Both the position numbers and the translations under genes were made by a program. The notes under the pieces were generated by a model. The model made no database searches and was not told where the DNA came from. It worked only from the letters and a program-made list of their open reading frames with translations. Positions 41,856 through 49,925 of a DNA stretch of 64,000 nt are shown here, in pieces (the first letter of the stretch is position 1; each line of letters opens with the position of its first letter). This stretch comes from Pasteurella sp049941595 (GTDB lineage: Bacteria > Pseudomonadota > Gammaproteobacteria > Enterobacterales > Pasteurellaceae): contig JBNFNA010000002.1 in the NCBI GenBank assembly GCA_049941595.1, forward strand, positions 1 through 64,000, given 5' to 3'.

Positions 41856-42521
41856 TTATTGATCTAAACTAATTCGTAACGCTGCTGCTACTGCAAAAGG
41901 AGTGAGAGTCAATGAGCCCACCATCATTGCCCCCAAGATTGCCAGCTGACCACTATAAGGCATATTCAAACTGGCGGCCTCCAACACAGAAGAAGAAAAA
42001 ATTAAAACGGGAATAAATAACGGCACCACTAATAAACTTAATAATACACCGCCTTTGCGTAGTCCGACTGTCAATGCTACACCAATTGCCCCGATACAAC
42101 TTAACACTGGCGTACCGATTAATAAGGTTAAAACTAAGGCCCACCAAATATGCATTTCTAACGAAAGCAATAATGCAGCAATTGGCGATAATAAAATTAA
42201 CGGCAAACCGGTTAATAACCAATGCGCAATCACTTTTGCTAATGCTGTCAACGCTAATGGCTGTGCAGTTAACATTAATTGTTCTAAAGAGCCATCAACA
42301 AAATCATCACGAAACAAACGTTCAAAAGACAATAACGCTGACAATAATGCCGCAACCCAAGCAATTCCCGGAGCAATACGTGATAACAATTTTGGTTCTG
42401 GCCCTATCACCAACGGAAATAACGTAATAACAATTAAAAAAAACCATAGCGGATTTAAAATTTCCGCTAACTTACGCATCGCAATTTGTAACTCTCGTTT
42501 GATGATTTCTAAAAAGATCAT
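41856..42521 (-). CDS. ccmB: ABC transporter permease CcmB
   Basis: A 221-residue membrane protein with six hydrophobic segments. The N-terminus IIKRELQIAMRKLAEILNPLWFFL and the loop FRDDFVDGSLEQLML (about 70-84) are family-typical. With CcmA it drives release of holo-CcmE. Confidence 0.95.
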   Translation of the reverse strand: MIFLEIIKRELQIAMRKLAEILNPLWFFLIVITLFPLVIGPEPKLLSRIAPGIAWVAALLSALLSFERLFRDDFVDGSLEQLMLTAQPLALTALAKVIAHWLLTGLPLILLSPIAALLLSLEMHIWWALVLTLLIGTPVLSCIGAIGVALTVGLRKGGVLLSLLVVPLFIPVLIFSSSVLEAASLNMPYSGQLAILGAMMVGSLTLTPFAVAAALRISLDQ

Positions 42522-42542
42522 TATCTCTACGTTCTATTTTCG

Positions 42543-43187
42543 TTATTCTGTTTCAAAAAATTTGTAATTTTCTAACCGCACTTTGCGTAACATTGTGCTT
42601 TGCACATCTTGGTGGCTAGTGAAAATCACGATTCCACCCTTTTGCACGTGTTGTTCAAACAATTCTGTCAACACTTGAACGCCTTTCTTATCAATGGCAG
42701 TAAAAGGCTCATCTAAAATCCACAAAGGCGCTTTTGATAGCCATAAACGAGCCAATGCAATACGGCGTTGTTGGCCTGCGGAAAGTTGTGCAGCAGGAAT
42801 ATCTTCACGCCCAAGCAAGCCTACGGTTTCTAACACTTGCCAAAGTACATCATCACCCTGTTCACAAGCACTAATGTGTTGATAAAATTTTAAATTCTCC
42901 CACGCGGTTAATTCAGGTTTCACGCCAGAATGGTGACCTAAATAAAGCAAATCATACTGATAATTTTCACGTTGCTTTAAAATGTTGATGCCATTCCAAG
43001 ACACCTCTCCAGATAACGCTTGAGCCAGTCCCACCACAATACGCAATAAGCTGGTTTTACCAATCCCATTATGCCCCTCAATTTGTACAAATTCGCCACT
43101 TTGAATAGTTAAATCCAAATTAGCAAAAAGCGTTTTATCGCCTCGTTGGCACGCTAATTGAGAAATGGTTAATTGATTAGAAAACAT
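42543..43187 (-). CDS. ccmA: ABC transporter ATPase CcmA
   Basis: A 214-residue ATPase. Walker A GHNGIGKTSLLRI (about 38-50), signature LSAGQQRRIALARLW (about 134-148) and Walker B LWILDEPFTAID (about 153-164) are intact. It is the first gene of the ccm operon, which runs without gaps larger than about 22 bases through ccmI. Upstream (43286-43329) are a NarP-type palindrome and an FNR-like box. Confidence 0.96.
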   Translation of the reverse strand: MFSNQLTISQLACQRGDKTLFANLDLTIQSGEFVQIEGHNGIGKTSLLRIVVGLAQALSGEVSWNGINILKQRENYQYDLLYLGHHSGVKPELTAWENLKFYQHISACEQGDDVLWQVLETVGLLGREDIPAAQLSAGQQRRIALARLWLSKAPLWILDEPFTAIDKKGVQVLTELFEQHVQKGGIVIFTSHQDVQSTMLRKVRLENYKFFETE

Positions 43188-43285
43188 AGCTTTTGATGAC
43201 CTGATAAACCGTTTTATTCCTTTTATATGTGCGGCATTCTACCACAAGGACAAAATCAGGCGTAGTCATTAAGGCCGGAAAAGCC

Positions 43286-43301
43286 TACCTCTTTAGAGGT
43301 G
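43286..43301 (-). promoter_or_regulatory. NarL/NarP-type 7-2-7 palindrome before ccmA
   Basis: TACCTCT-TT-AGAGGTG: the left heptamer fits TACYYMT, the right differs at the last base, and spacing is two. It lies about 106 bases before the ccmA start. The surrounding gap (43188-43485) also holds a heptamer pair CACCTAT-N7-ATAGGTA (43355-43375) and a hairpin CCCTAT/ATAGGG (43411-43427), but no gene. Confidence 0.55.
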
Positions 43302-43315
43302 GATTATAGGGTTTA

Positions 43316-43329
43316 TTGATTTAGAACAA
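43316..43329 (-). promoter_or_regulatory. FNR-like box before ccmA
   Basis: TTGATTTAGAACAA matches TTGAT-N4-ATCAA with one mismatch. It lies 29 bases upstream of the NarP-type site (centre to centre). Confidence 0.5.
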
Positions 43330-43485
43330 ATCTTATGATTTTTAATAAAAAAGTCACCTATTTATTCAATAGGTAACTTAGATGAAAAATGAGTAATATC
43401 TATGACTTAACCCTATTTTTGATAGGGAATTTTATCCTTTTAAGTAGAGATAAAACGCTTAATAAAGTAATAATGTTAGCGTCGC

Positions 43486-43959
43486 TTACTTTGAGTGATA
43501 TACGGTATTATGGCTATTTATTAAACACTCCACTGCCGCACTTTGCCATTCATTCGGCAGAGTAAAATTAGCTGATTTATTGGCTAAATTCGCCAAGACG
43601 AGTAGTTCTTCATTTTCCGTTTAACGTTGATAACACCACAATTAAGGATGCTCTGAAGCAAGATCTTGATAATTACCCTCGGTGAAGACAGGGGCTTTTT
43701 TACGCAATGCGATCCGCGCTTTATAAGTATAAACAGCGCATTCCAGGCTTTATTATGCATACCCTGATGCCAGTAGTTAAAAATGGATTTCAGCTGAACA
43801 TAATCAGGTTGTGCCTAAGCCCATCCACACCTAATTCTTTTAAATAGTTTAAACGTTTGGTGATACCTTGAATGTCACTCGGCCACTTCCCCCTCATATC
43901 TTGGAAAGATTGTAAGTAAATTTGGTAAATCACCCCGTTTTGCCACCAATTTTGCTCAT
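43486..43959 (-). pseudogene. treC: treC remnant (trehalose-6-phosphate hydrolase) with large internal deletions
   Basis: Three frames on the minus strand read as pieces of the GH13 enzyme TreC. The N-terminus has NWWQNGVIYQIYLQSFQD and RLNYLKELGVDG; it jumps near 43812-43825 to QPDYVQLKSIFNYW and GMHNKAWNALF, then to YKARIALRKKAPVFTEGNYQDL, then to ENEELLVLANLANKS and the stop at 43486-43488. The intact enzyme is about 550 residues; only about 150 remain. A good ribosome site (AGGG) precedes ATG at 43959, but the frame breaks within three codons. This is a dead gene. Confidence 0.85.
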
Positions 43960-44034
43960 ATTGTTCCCTTATCAGCTTGATATTGTGCTCAATTCGTATG
44001 CTTATGCAAAAAATCATTAAAAACAGACCGCACT

Positions 44035-44062
44035 TTTCTCCCTACCTGAAGATAGGGAGAAA
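44035..44062 (-). terminator. Hairpin between treB and treC remnants
   Basis: TTTCTCCCTA (44035-44044) pairs perfectly with TAGGGAGAAA (44053-44062). It lies between the treB remnant stop and the treC remnant start; it was probably an intercistronic stem of the old operon. Confidence 0.55.
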
Positions 44063-44075
44063 CTGAAGGTGTGCA

Positions 44076-44225
44076 TTAATTTAACGTGTCTGCTTTTTCT
44101 TTGCGTTTGTACACAATTGTGGTCAATATGAATGGAACAACAATCGCCGTTGCCATTGCTAAGGCATAGACCGCCCAATATTGATGCTGGATTGATAAAA
44201 TACCTAGCAAACCACCTACGTCGAT
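44076..44225 (-). pseudogene. treB: treB remnant (C-terminal end of trehalose PTS permease)
   Basis: About 50 codons on the minus strand read IDVGGLLGILSIQHQYWAVY, then ALAMATAIVVPFILTTIVYK and a basic tail to the stop at 44076-44078. This is the typical last helix and tail of a sucrose/trehalose-type EIIBC. The remaining 400 or so residues are missing. It joins the treR remnant near 44222-44225 with no linker. Confidence 0.75.
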
Positions 44226-44470
44226 AAAATAATTGATAACACTTGATTTTCAGCGGTGGAAGACAGACGTGTCACAATAATCCCGATGACTCGGTTCGAC
44301 ACGCCTCGCGTTGCACGTGCGGATTTAGGAAGGCCGGAAAGCATATTGCTCAATCACTGCCTGTATAAACTGGCGAGTTGCCTCGCTAACTTTCGGCTCT
44401 TTATTCAACACCCTGTGGATTTTCTGACCGAACTTAGGCGTGCAATATCTTTAATCGTAAGCTTTGCCAT
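44222..44470 (-). pseudogene. treR: treR remnant (trehalose operon repressor, N-terminal part)
   Basis: The minus strand from ATG 44470 reads MAKLTIKDIARLSSVRKST, then after a small deletion RVLNKEPKVSEATRQFIQAV and IEQYAFRP, then after a frameshift PKSARATRGVSNRVIGIIVT and RLSSTAENQV. This is the LacI-type helix-turn-helix and hinge of TreR. The ligand-binding domain is gone. The first codons overlap the 3' end of the efflux-pump gene in another frame. Confidence 0.85.
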
Positions 44471-45671
44471 TTGCATTATTTAAACTCCGATACGTTAAAA
44501 AATAATAACAACTCACGCCGATAACGCTGCATAAAGCCATTGTTAATAACATTGGGGTGGCGGTTTTCATTGGCATTAAAGCGACTAATGAGCCTACAAT
44601 CGCACCTGTACCAAAACGTACACTGCCAACGACTGAGTTTGCTGTGCCTGCCATTGTTGGGAACTTTTCCAAAATAGATGCCATTGAATTAGAGGAAATC
44701 AATGGGTTTTGTCCAACGAAAATGGCGATGCAGACCGTCATTATCCAAAAGCTGAGGTCAAAAATAGAAACAATAATTAAAGCAAGACCTGCGATAAATT
44801 GAATAGCTAAACCTGCTTGTAGCATTCTTTCTGTGCCGACTTTATTCACAATTCTGCCGTTCACAAACGAGCCGATTGTCATCACGCCAATGTTGAGCAT
44901 AAAGAAATAGCCAAATTGATCAACAGGCACGCCATAAAGCCCGATATAAACAATCGAACCAGCCGTAATAAATGCAAATAAACCACCAAAGCCAAAGGCG
45001 GAAGCGAACATATAGCCCAACACTTCTTTTTGTTTAGCGAGACTCAAAAAATTGCGTCCAACCACGCCCAATCTTAGTGGAATACGTTTTTCTTTATGGT
45101 GGGTTTCAGGAATGATAATGAGCACCAACAAGCAAGAAAGCAGCCCCATAAAGCTGATTAAATAGAAAATGGAATGCCAATGAAACCAAGACACTAAATG
45201 CCCGCCAATAATTGGCGCAAGTAATGGTGCGAGCATAAACACTAAGGTGATTGAGGACATAATTCGAGACAAATCATTTTTATTAAATAAATCACGCAGA
45301 ATTGCCCCTACCAACACGACTGGCGCAGCACCGAAAAAGCCTTGCACAAAGCGAAGTGCGGTAAAATTTCCGATAGAATTTATCTCGGTTAAAATCAGCG
45401 CAGCAATGGCACTGATGGTCACGCCCAACAAGATGATTGGTTTACGCCCATAGCTATCCCCCACAGGCCCCCAGAAAAGCTGTCCAATCGCCATTCCTGC
45501 CGCAAAGAAAGTTAAAGTGTGTTGCACTTTTTCAGGCGTCACACTCAAATCTTGTGCGATAAGTAGAAACGCAGGCAGATACATATCAACGCCCAACGGC
45601 GGCAACATTGATAAAATACCTAAAGTAATGATGAAAATAGCGCCTATTTTCAATGGCTTTTGTTCAGTCAA
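44451..45671 (-). CDS. bcr: Bcr/CflA-family multidrug efflux transporter
   Basis: A 406-residue major-facilitator protein with twelve helices; homologues export bicyclomycin and related drugs. Motif A appears as GPVGDSYGRKPIILLG (about 69-84), and GVDMYLPAF (about 27-35) is the family's D/E-containing helix 1 motif. The start is probably a TTG at 45671 (MTEQKPLK) with AAGGA upstream, four bases after the rsuA stop; the frame open to 45737 overlaps rsuA by 62 bases. Its last codons run into the treR remnant, so the C-terminus may have been altered by the decay of that locus. Confidence 0.87.
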   Translation of the reverse strand: MTEQKPLKIGAIFIITLGILSMLPPLGVDMYLPAFLLIAQDLSVTPEKVQHTLTFFAAGMAIGQLFWGPVGDSYGRKPIILLGVTISAIAALILTEINSIGNFTALRFVQGFFGAAPVVLVGAILRDLFNKNDLSRIMSSITLVFMLAPLLAPIIGGHLVSWFHWHSIFYLISFMGLLSCLLVLIIIPETHHKEKRIPLRLGVVGRNFLSLAKQKEVLGYMFASAFGFGGLFAFITAGSIVYIGLYGVPVDQFGYFFMLNIGVMTIGSFVNGRIVNKVGTERMLQAGLAIQFIAGLALIIVSIFDLSFWIMTVCIAIFVGQNPLISSNSMASILEKFPTMAGTANSVVGSVRFGTGAIVGSLVALMPMKTATPMLLTMALCSVIGVSCYYFLTYRSLNNANGKAYD

Positions 45672-45675
45672 AATA

Positions 45676-46377
45676 TCATCCTTTATTAAAACTATTAATT
45701 TCTTGTTCAGAAAGAGGACGATACTCCCCTTCTTCAAGGGTTTCGTCTAATTCAATCTCACCAATTTTCCAACGGTGTAATCCCACCACTTTGTTGCCCA
45801 ATGCAGCAAACATTCGTTTAACTTGGTGATAACGCCCTTCGCTAATGGTTAAATTCACATTGTAATCATCGAGAATTTCTAATTTTGCAGGTTTAGTTGG
45901 CTCTTTTTCACCACGCAATAAAATGCCCCCTTCACACGCCTGTTGATAATTGCTTTCGACCGGATCGGCTAACGTCACCAAATAGGTTTTCTCACAGTGG
46001 TGCTTTGGTGAGGTAATACGGTGCGACCATTGCCCGTCATCAGTCAATAAGACAAGACCCGTAGTGTCTACATCTAAACGCCCTGCACTGTGTAATTTGG
46101 TTGAAAGTGGATAATCAAAGAATTGATAAATCGTTGGATAATCGCCATCATCGTGCGAACACACATAACCTTGTGGTTTATACAGCATAATGTATTGCCC
46201 TTCCTCCACCCAAGTGAGCAATTCGCCGTCAAAATGAATTTCATCTTCTGGGCTAACTTTCACCGAGCCACTTTTTTCCACTTTTCCATTAATTGTGACC
46301 GCACTTTGTTTCAATGCTTTATTGGCTTGCGAGCGGGTTAATCCTGTATTTTCTGCTAAAAACTTGTCTAATCGCAT
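45676..46377 (-). CDS. rsuA: 16S rRNA pseudouridine(516) synthase
   Basis: A 233-residue enzyme with an S4 domain (MRLDKFLAENTGLTRSQANKALKQ, residues 1-24) and the catalytic GRLDVDTTGLVLLTDDG (about 96-112) with the active aspartate. The C-terminal ISEGRYHQVKRMFAALGNKVVGLHR (about 186-210) is typical. ATG at 46377 is chosen because the upstream in-frame TTG overlaps the ribosome site. It is in one operon with bcr, as in H. influenzae. Confidence 0.94.
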   Translation of the reverse strand: MRLDKFLAENTGLTRSQANKALKQSAVTINGKVEKSGSVKVSPEDEIHFDGELLTWVEEGQYIMLYKPQGYVCSHDDGDYPTIYQFFDYPLSTKLHSAGRLDVDTTGLVLLTDDGQWSHRITSPKHHCEKTYLVTLADPVESNYQQACEGGILLRGEKEPTKPAKLEILDDYNVNLTISEGRYHQVKRMFAALGNKVVGLHRWKIGEIELDETLEEGEYRPLSEQEINSFNKG

Positions 46378-46576
46378 TGTATGTTTCAATCCTTCAAATC
46401 ATAAACGCTCATATTCTACTACGTTTCTTCTGCAAAGTGAGATATTCTCCAAATTAAGCAATAACACTTTGTAACTAAAATATGAATACTGTGTTTTAGC
46501 TCACATTTTTTATTCCTATTTTATTTATAATAGATTGTCTGAATATTTATTTACTCATCAACAAGAGGACTTTTTT

Positions 46577-48853
46577 ATGGATGCACAACTACGCCAAGCT
46601 GCTCTCGACTTTCACGAATATCCAACACCAGGGAAAATTGAAGTTACCCCAACTAAATCGCTCGCCACTCAACGCGATTTAGCGTTAGCTTATTCGCCAG
46701 GCGTTGCCGTCCCTTGCCTTGAAATTCAAGCAGATCCATCGGCCTCTTATCGTTATACATCACGTGGTAATTTAGTGGCGGTGATTTCTAATGGTACCGC
46801 AGTTTTAGGTTTAGGTAATATCGGTGCGCTTGCGGGTAAACCTGTGATGGAAGGAAAAGGTGTCTTATTCAAGAAATTCGCTGACGTAAATGTATTTGAT
46901 ATCGAAATTGATGAAAAAGATCCTGATAAATTAGTCGATATTATTGCCTCTCTTGAACCTACTTTTGGTGGAATCAACCTTGAGGACATCAAAGCACCAG
47001 AATGTTTTTACATTGAACAAAAATTACGTGAGCGAATGAAAATTCCCGTCTTCCACGATGACCAACACGGGACTGCAATTATCAGTGCGGCAGCAATTCT
47101 CAACGGCTTACGTATTGTGAAAAAAGACATTGCGAAAGTGAAATTAGTAGCATCTGGTGCGGGTGCAGCCTCTATCGCTTGTTTAAATTTATTAGTGAGC
47201 CTAGGCTTACCACGTGCAAATATTATTGTATGTGACTCAAAAGGCGTTATCTTCCACGGTCGTGATGAAAGTATGGATGAAACCAAAAAACTGTATGCGA
47301 TTGAAGATAATGGTAAACGCACCTTAGCAGAAGTGATTAATGATGCGGATATTTTCCTTGGCTGCTCCGCAGCAGGCACATTAACGCAAGAAATGGTAAA
47401 AACAATGGCAGCCAATCCATTAATTCTTGCGTTAGCAAACCCTGAGCCTGAAATTTTACCACCGCTCGCAAAAGCGGTTCGCCCAGATGCGATTGTGTGT
47501 ACTGGTCGTTCTGACTACCCAAACCAAGTAAACAACGTGCTTTGCTTCCCGTTCATTTTCCGTGGTGCTTTAGATGTGAGTGCAACAGCAATTAATGAAG
47601 AAATGAAGCTCGCCGCAGTGCACGCTATCGCAGATCTTGCCCTTGCTGAGCAAAGTGAAGTGGTGACCTCAGCTTATGGTGAATCAGAGCTTTCTTTCGG
47701 ACCAGATTACTTAATTCCAAAACCATTCGATCCACGTTTGATCGTAAAAATTGCCCCAGCAGTTGCGAAAGCGGCGATGGATTCAGGTGTAGCAACTCGT
47801 CCAATCGAAGATTTTGATGCTTATGTAGAAAAACTCACACAGTTTGTTTACAAAACAAACTTGTTTATGAAACCTGTTTTCGCACAAGCTAAACAAAACA
47901 AAAAACGCGTGCTATTAACAGACGGTGAAGAATCTCGTGTGTTACACGCAGTACAAGAAATTGCTACGTTAGGCATCGCAAGCCCTGTATTATTAGGTCG
48001 CCCGGGTGTAATTGAGCAAAAAATCAAGCAATTAGGCTTACATATCCAAGCGGGACGTGACTTCGAGTTAGTGGATATTGAAAACAATCCATACTATGAA
48101 GAATGTTGGACTGCTTACTACAATTCACACAAACGCCAAGGTATCACACCAGCGGGAGCAAAACGCAAAATGTTACACAACCCAACTGTCATCGGTGCTA
48201 CCTTGTTATCACTTGATAAAGCAGATGCGATGTTATGTGGTTTAGTAGGGCCTTATTCATCACACCTTGATAATGTCAAAGCGATTTTAGGTGTGCAATC
48301 TTGCATTAAAACACCAGCGACAGTAAACGGTCTTGTGTTACCAACAGGTAACCTGTTCATCACAGATACCTTTGTGAACCAAAATCCAACTGCGAAAGAA
48401 TTAGCAGAAATTACCATTATGGCCGCCAATGAAATTCGTCGCTTTGGTATTGAACCTCAAGTTGCCTTAGTTTCTCATTCCAATTATGGCACCTTTGATG
48501 ACCCAAGTGCGGTCAAAATGCGTGAAGTTTTATCATTAGTGAAAGCAAAAGCACCTGACTTAATCATTGACGGTGAAATGCATTGTGATGTGGCATTAAA
48601 TGAAAAACTTCGCAATACCATTATGCCGGATAGCCCAATCAAAGGTGCGGCGAACCTATTAGTGATGCCAAATATGGAAGCAGCGCGTATTAGCTTGAAT
48701 TTACTTCAAGGTACTGCAACGCCAATCACAGTAGGGCCAATTTTAATGGGTATCAATAAACCAACGCATATTTTAACATCCGCATCGTCTGTACGCCGTA
48801 TCATCAATATGGTGGCAATCGCTGCGGCAAATGTCGAAACCACGTGCAAATAA
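46577..48853 (+). CDS. maeB: NADP-dependent malic enzyme with phosphotransacetylase-like domain
   Basis: It oxidatively decarboxylates malate to pyruvate, giving NADPH. The 758-residue protein is the long bacterial form: malic-enzyme domain (about 1-430) with tyrosine region LALAYSPGVAVPC (about 36-48), metal segment FGGINLEDIKAPECF (about 126-140), VFHDDQHGTA (about 154-163) and NAD(P) loop VASGAGAASIACL (about 188-200), then a phosphotransacetylase-like domain (about 430-750) that serves as an allosteric module. ATG at 46577 has AGAGGA upstream; the in-frame ATG at 46535 is poorly placed. Confidence 0.96.
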   Translation: MDAQLRQAALDFHEYPTPGKIEVTPTKSLATQRDLALAYSPGVAVPCLEIQADPSASYRYTSRGNLVAVISNGTAVLGLGNIGALAGKPVMEGKGVLFKKFADVNVFDIEIDEKDPDKLVDIIASLEPTFGGINLEDIKAPECFYIEQKLRERMKIPVFHDDQHGTAIISAAAILNGLRIVKKDIAKVKLVASGAGAASIACLNLLVSLGLPRANIIVCDSKGVIFHGRDESMDETKKLYAIEDNGKRTLAEVINDADIFLGCSAAGTLTQEMVKTMAANPLILALANPEPEILPPLAKAVRPDAIVCTGRSDYPNQVNNVLCFPFIFRGALDVSATAINEEMKLAAVHAIADLALAEQSEVVTSAYGESELSFGPDYLIPKPFDPRLIVKIAPAVAKAAMDSGVATRPIEDFDAYVEKLTQFVYKTNLFMKPVFAQAKQNKKRVLLTDGEESRVLHAVQEIATLGIASPVLLGRPGVIEQKIKQLGLHIQAGRDFELVDIENNPYYEECWTAYYNSHKRQGITPAGAKRKMLHNPTVIGATLLSLDKADAMLCGLVGPYSSHLDNVKAILGVQSCIKTPATVNGLVLPTGNLFITDTFVNQNPTAKELAEITIMAANEIRRFGIEPQVALVSHSNYGTFDDPSAVKMREVLSLVKAKAPDLIIDGEMHCDVALNEKLRNTIMPDSPIKGAANLLVMPNMEAARISLNLLQGTATPITVGPILMGINKPTHILTSASSVRRIINMVAIAAANVETTCK

Positions 48854-48863
48854 TAAATAATAG

Positions 48864-48888
48864 AAAGGGTGGAAGTTCCACCCTTTTT
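48864..48888 (+). terminator. maeB terminator
   Basis: AAAGGGTGGAA pairs with TTCCACCCTTT, followed by TT and a C/T tail. Confidence 0.88.
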
Positions 48889-49064
48889 CTTCTCAAGAAA
48901 ATATGAAAAATTTGACCGCACTTTTGTGCTTAATTATGAAAAATTTAGCTTAATGGTGCAGAATTAATCAGAAATAATGATCTTAATCAAATTTTCTGTT
49001 AAAATCTTGTTACTTTTTGGCAATTCTGCCGACCCTACTTTTACTCAAATAAAGGAAATTTACT

Positions 49065-49709
49065 ATGGCTTATACTCTACCAGAACTTGGTTATGCTTAT
49101 GATGCATTAGAGCCGCATTTCGATGCGATGACAATGGAAATCCACCACTCTAAACATCACCAAGCTTATGTCAACAACGCTAACGCTGCGTTAGAAAGCT
49201 TACCTGAATTAGCACAAGGTTGCCCAGGTCAATTATTAACTAAACTTGCAGAAGTACCTGCGGACAAATTCACTGCATTACGTAACAACGTAGGCGGTCA
49301 CTTAAACCACTCACTTTTCTGGAAAAGCTTGAAAAAAGGTACGACTTTACAAGGTGCTTTAAAGGATGCTATCGAACGTGATTTCGGTTCAGTAGAAGCA
49401 TTCCAAGCTGAATTTGAAAAAGCAGCTGCAACTCGTTTCGGTTCAGGTTGGGCGTGGTTAGTATTACAAGAAAACGGCAAATTAGCTGTTGTTTCAACTG
49501 CAAACCAAGATTCACCTGTAATGGGTAAAGAAATCGCAGGTTGTGAAGGCTACCCATTATTAGGCTTAGATGTTTGGGAACATGCTTACTATTTGAAATT
49601 CCAAAATCGCCGTCCAGACTACATTAAAGAATTCTGGAACGTAGTAAACTGGGATTTCGTTGCAGAACGTTTTGAGAAAAAAACTGAACACTGCAACTGT
49701 TCAAAATAA
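49065..49709 (+). CDS. sodA: Superoxide dismutase, manganese type
   Basis: A 214-residue cytosolic enzyme. Metal ligands are His27 (EIHHSKHH), His82 (LNHSLFW), Asp169 and His173 (LDVWEHAYY). Gln148 in the TANQDSP loop and the GGH at 77-79 favour manganese over iron. The last residues, EHCNCSK, give a CxC pair not usual for the family. AAAGGAAA precedes ATG. A partial Fur-box match (48973-48991, 12 of 19) lies upstream and is too weak to annotate on its own. Confidence 0.95.
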   Translation: MAYTLPELGYAYDALEPHFDAMTMEIHHSKHHQAYVNNANAALESLPELAQGCPGQLLTKLAEVPADKFTALRNNVGGHLNHSLFWKSLKKGTTLQGALKDAIERDFGSVEAFQAEFEKAAATRFGSGWAWLVLQENGKLAVVSTANQDSPVMGKEIAGCEGYPLLGLDVWEHAYYLKFQNRRPDYIKEFWNVVNWDFVAERFEKKTEHCNCSK

Positions 49710-49739
49710 TTTCGGCATTATACTGTAAAAGCGCATAAA

Positions 49740-49766
49740 AAAATCCCCTCATTGAGGGGATTTTTA
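49740..49766. terminator. sodA terminator
   Basis: ATCCCCTC (49743-49750), loop ATT, GAGGGGAT (49754-49761), then TTTTA; an A-run on the left allows function on both strands. Confidence 0.93.
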
Positions 49767-49925
49767 CGCTTAAAATGGAAAGTTTATTTTTGATAAATTT
49801 TTAACCGCTCTTTTCTCGAGTTTATGAAGTAGATCACATTAATCGACTAAAAATGAGTAGAGAAGCAGTACTATTTTTTCTACAATTACATCCCTTATAC
49901 CCTACTTATTATCAAGGAGTCATTT

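Noticed and set aside
44256..44483. Plus-strand 75-codon open frame in the region between ccmA and bcr
   Set aside because: The minus strand here reads as a frame-broken treR remnant, which explains the sequence better; the plus-strand product resembles nothing.
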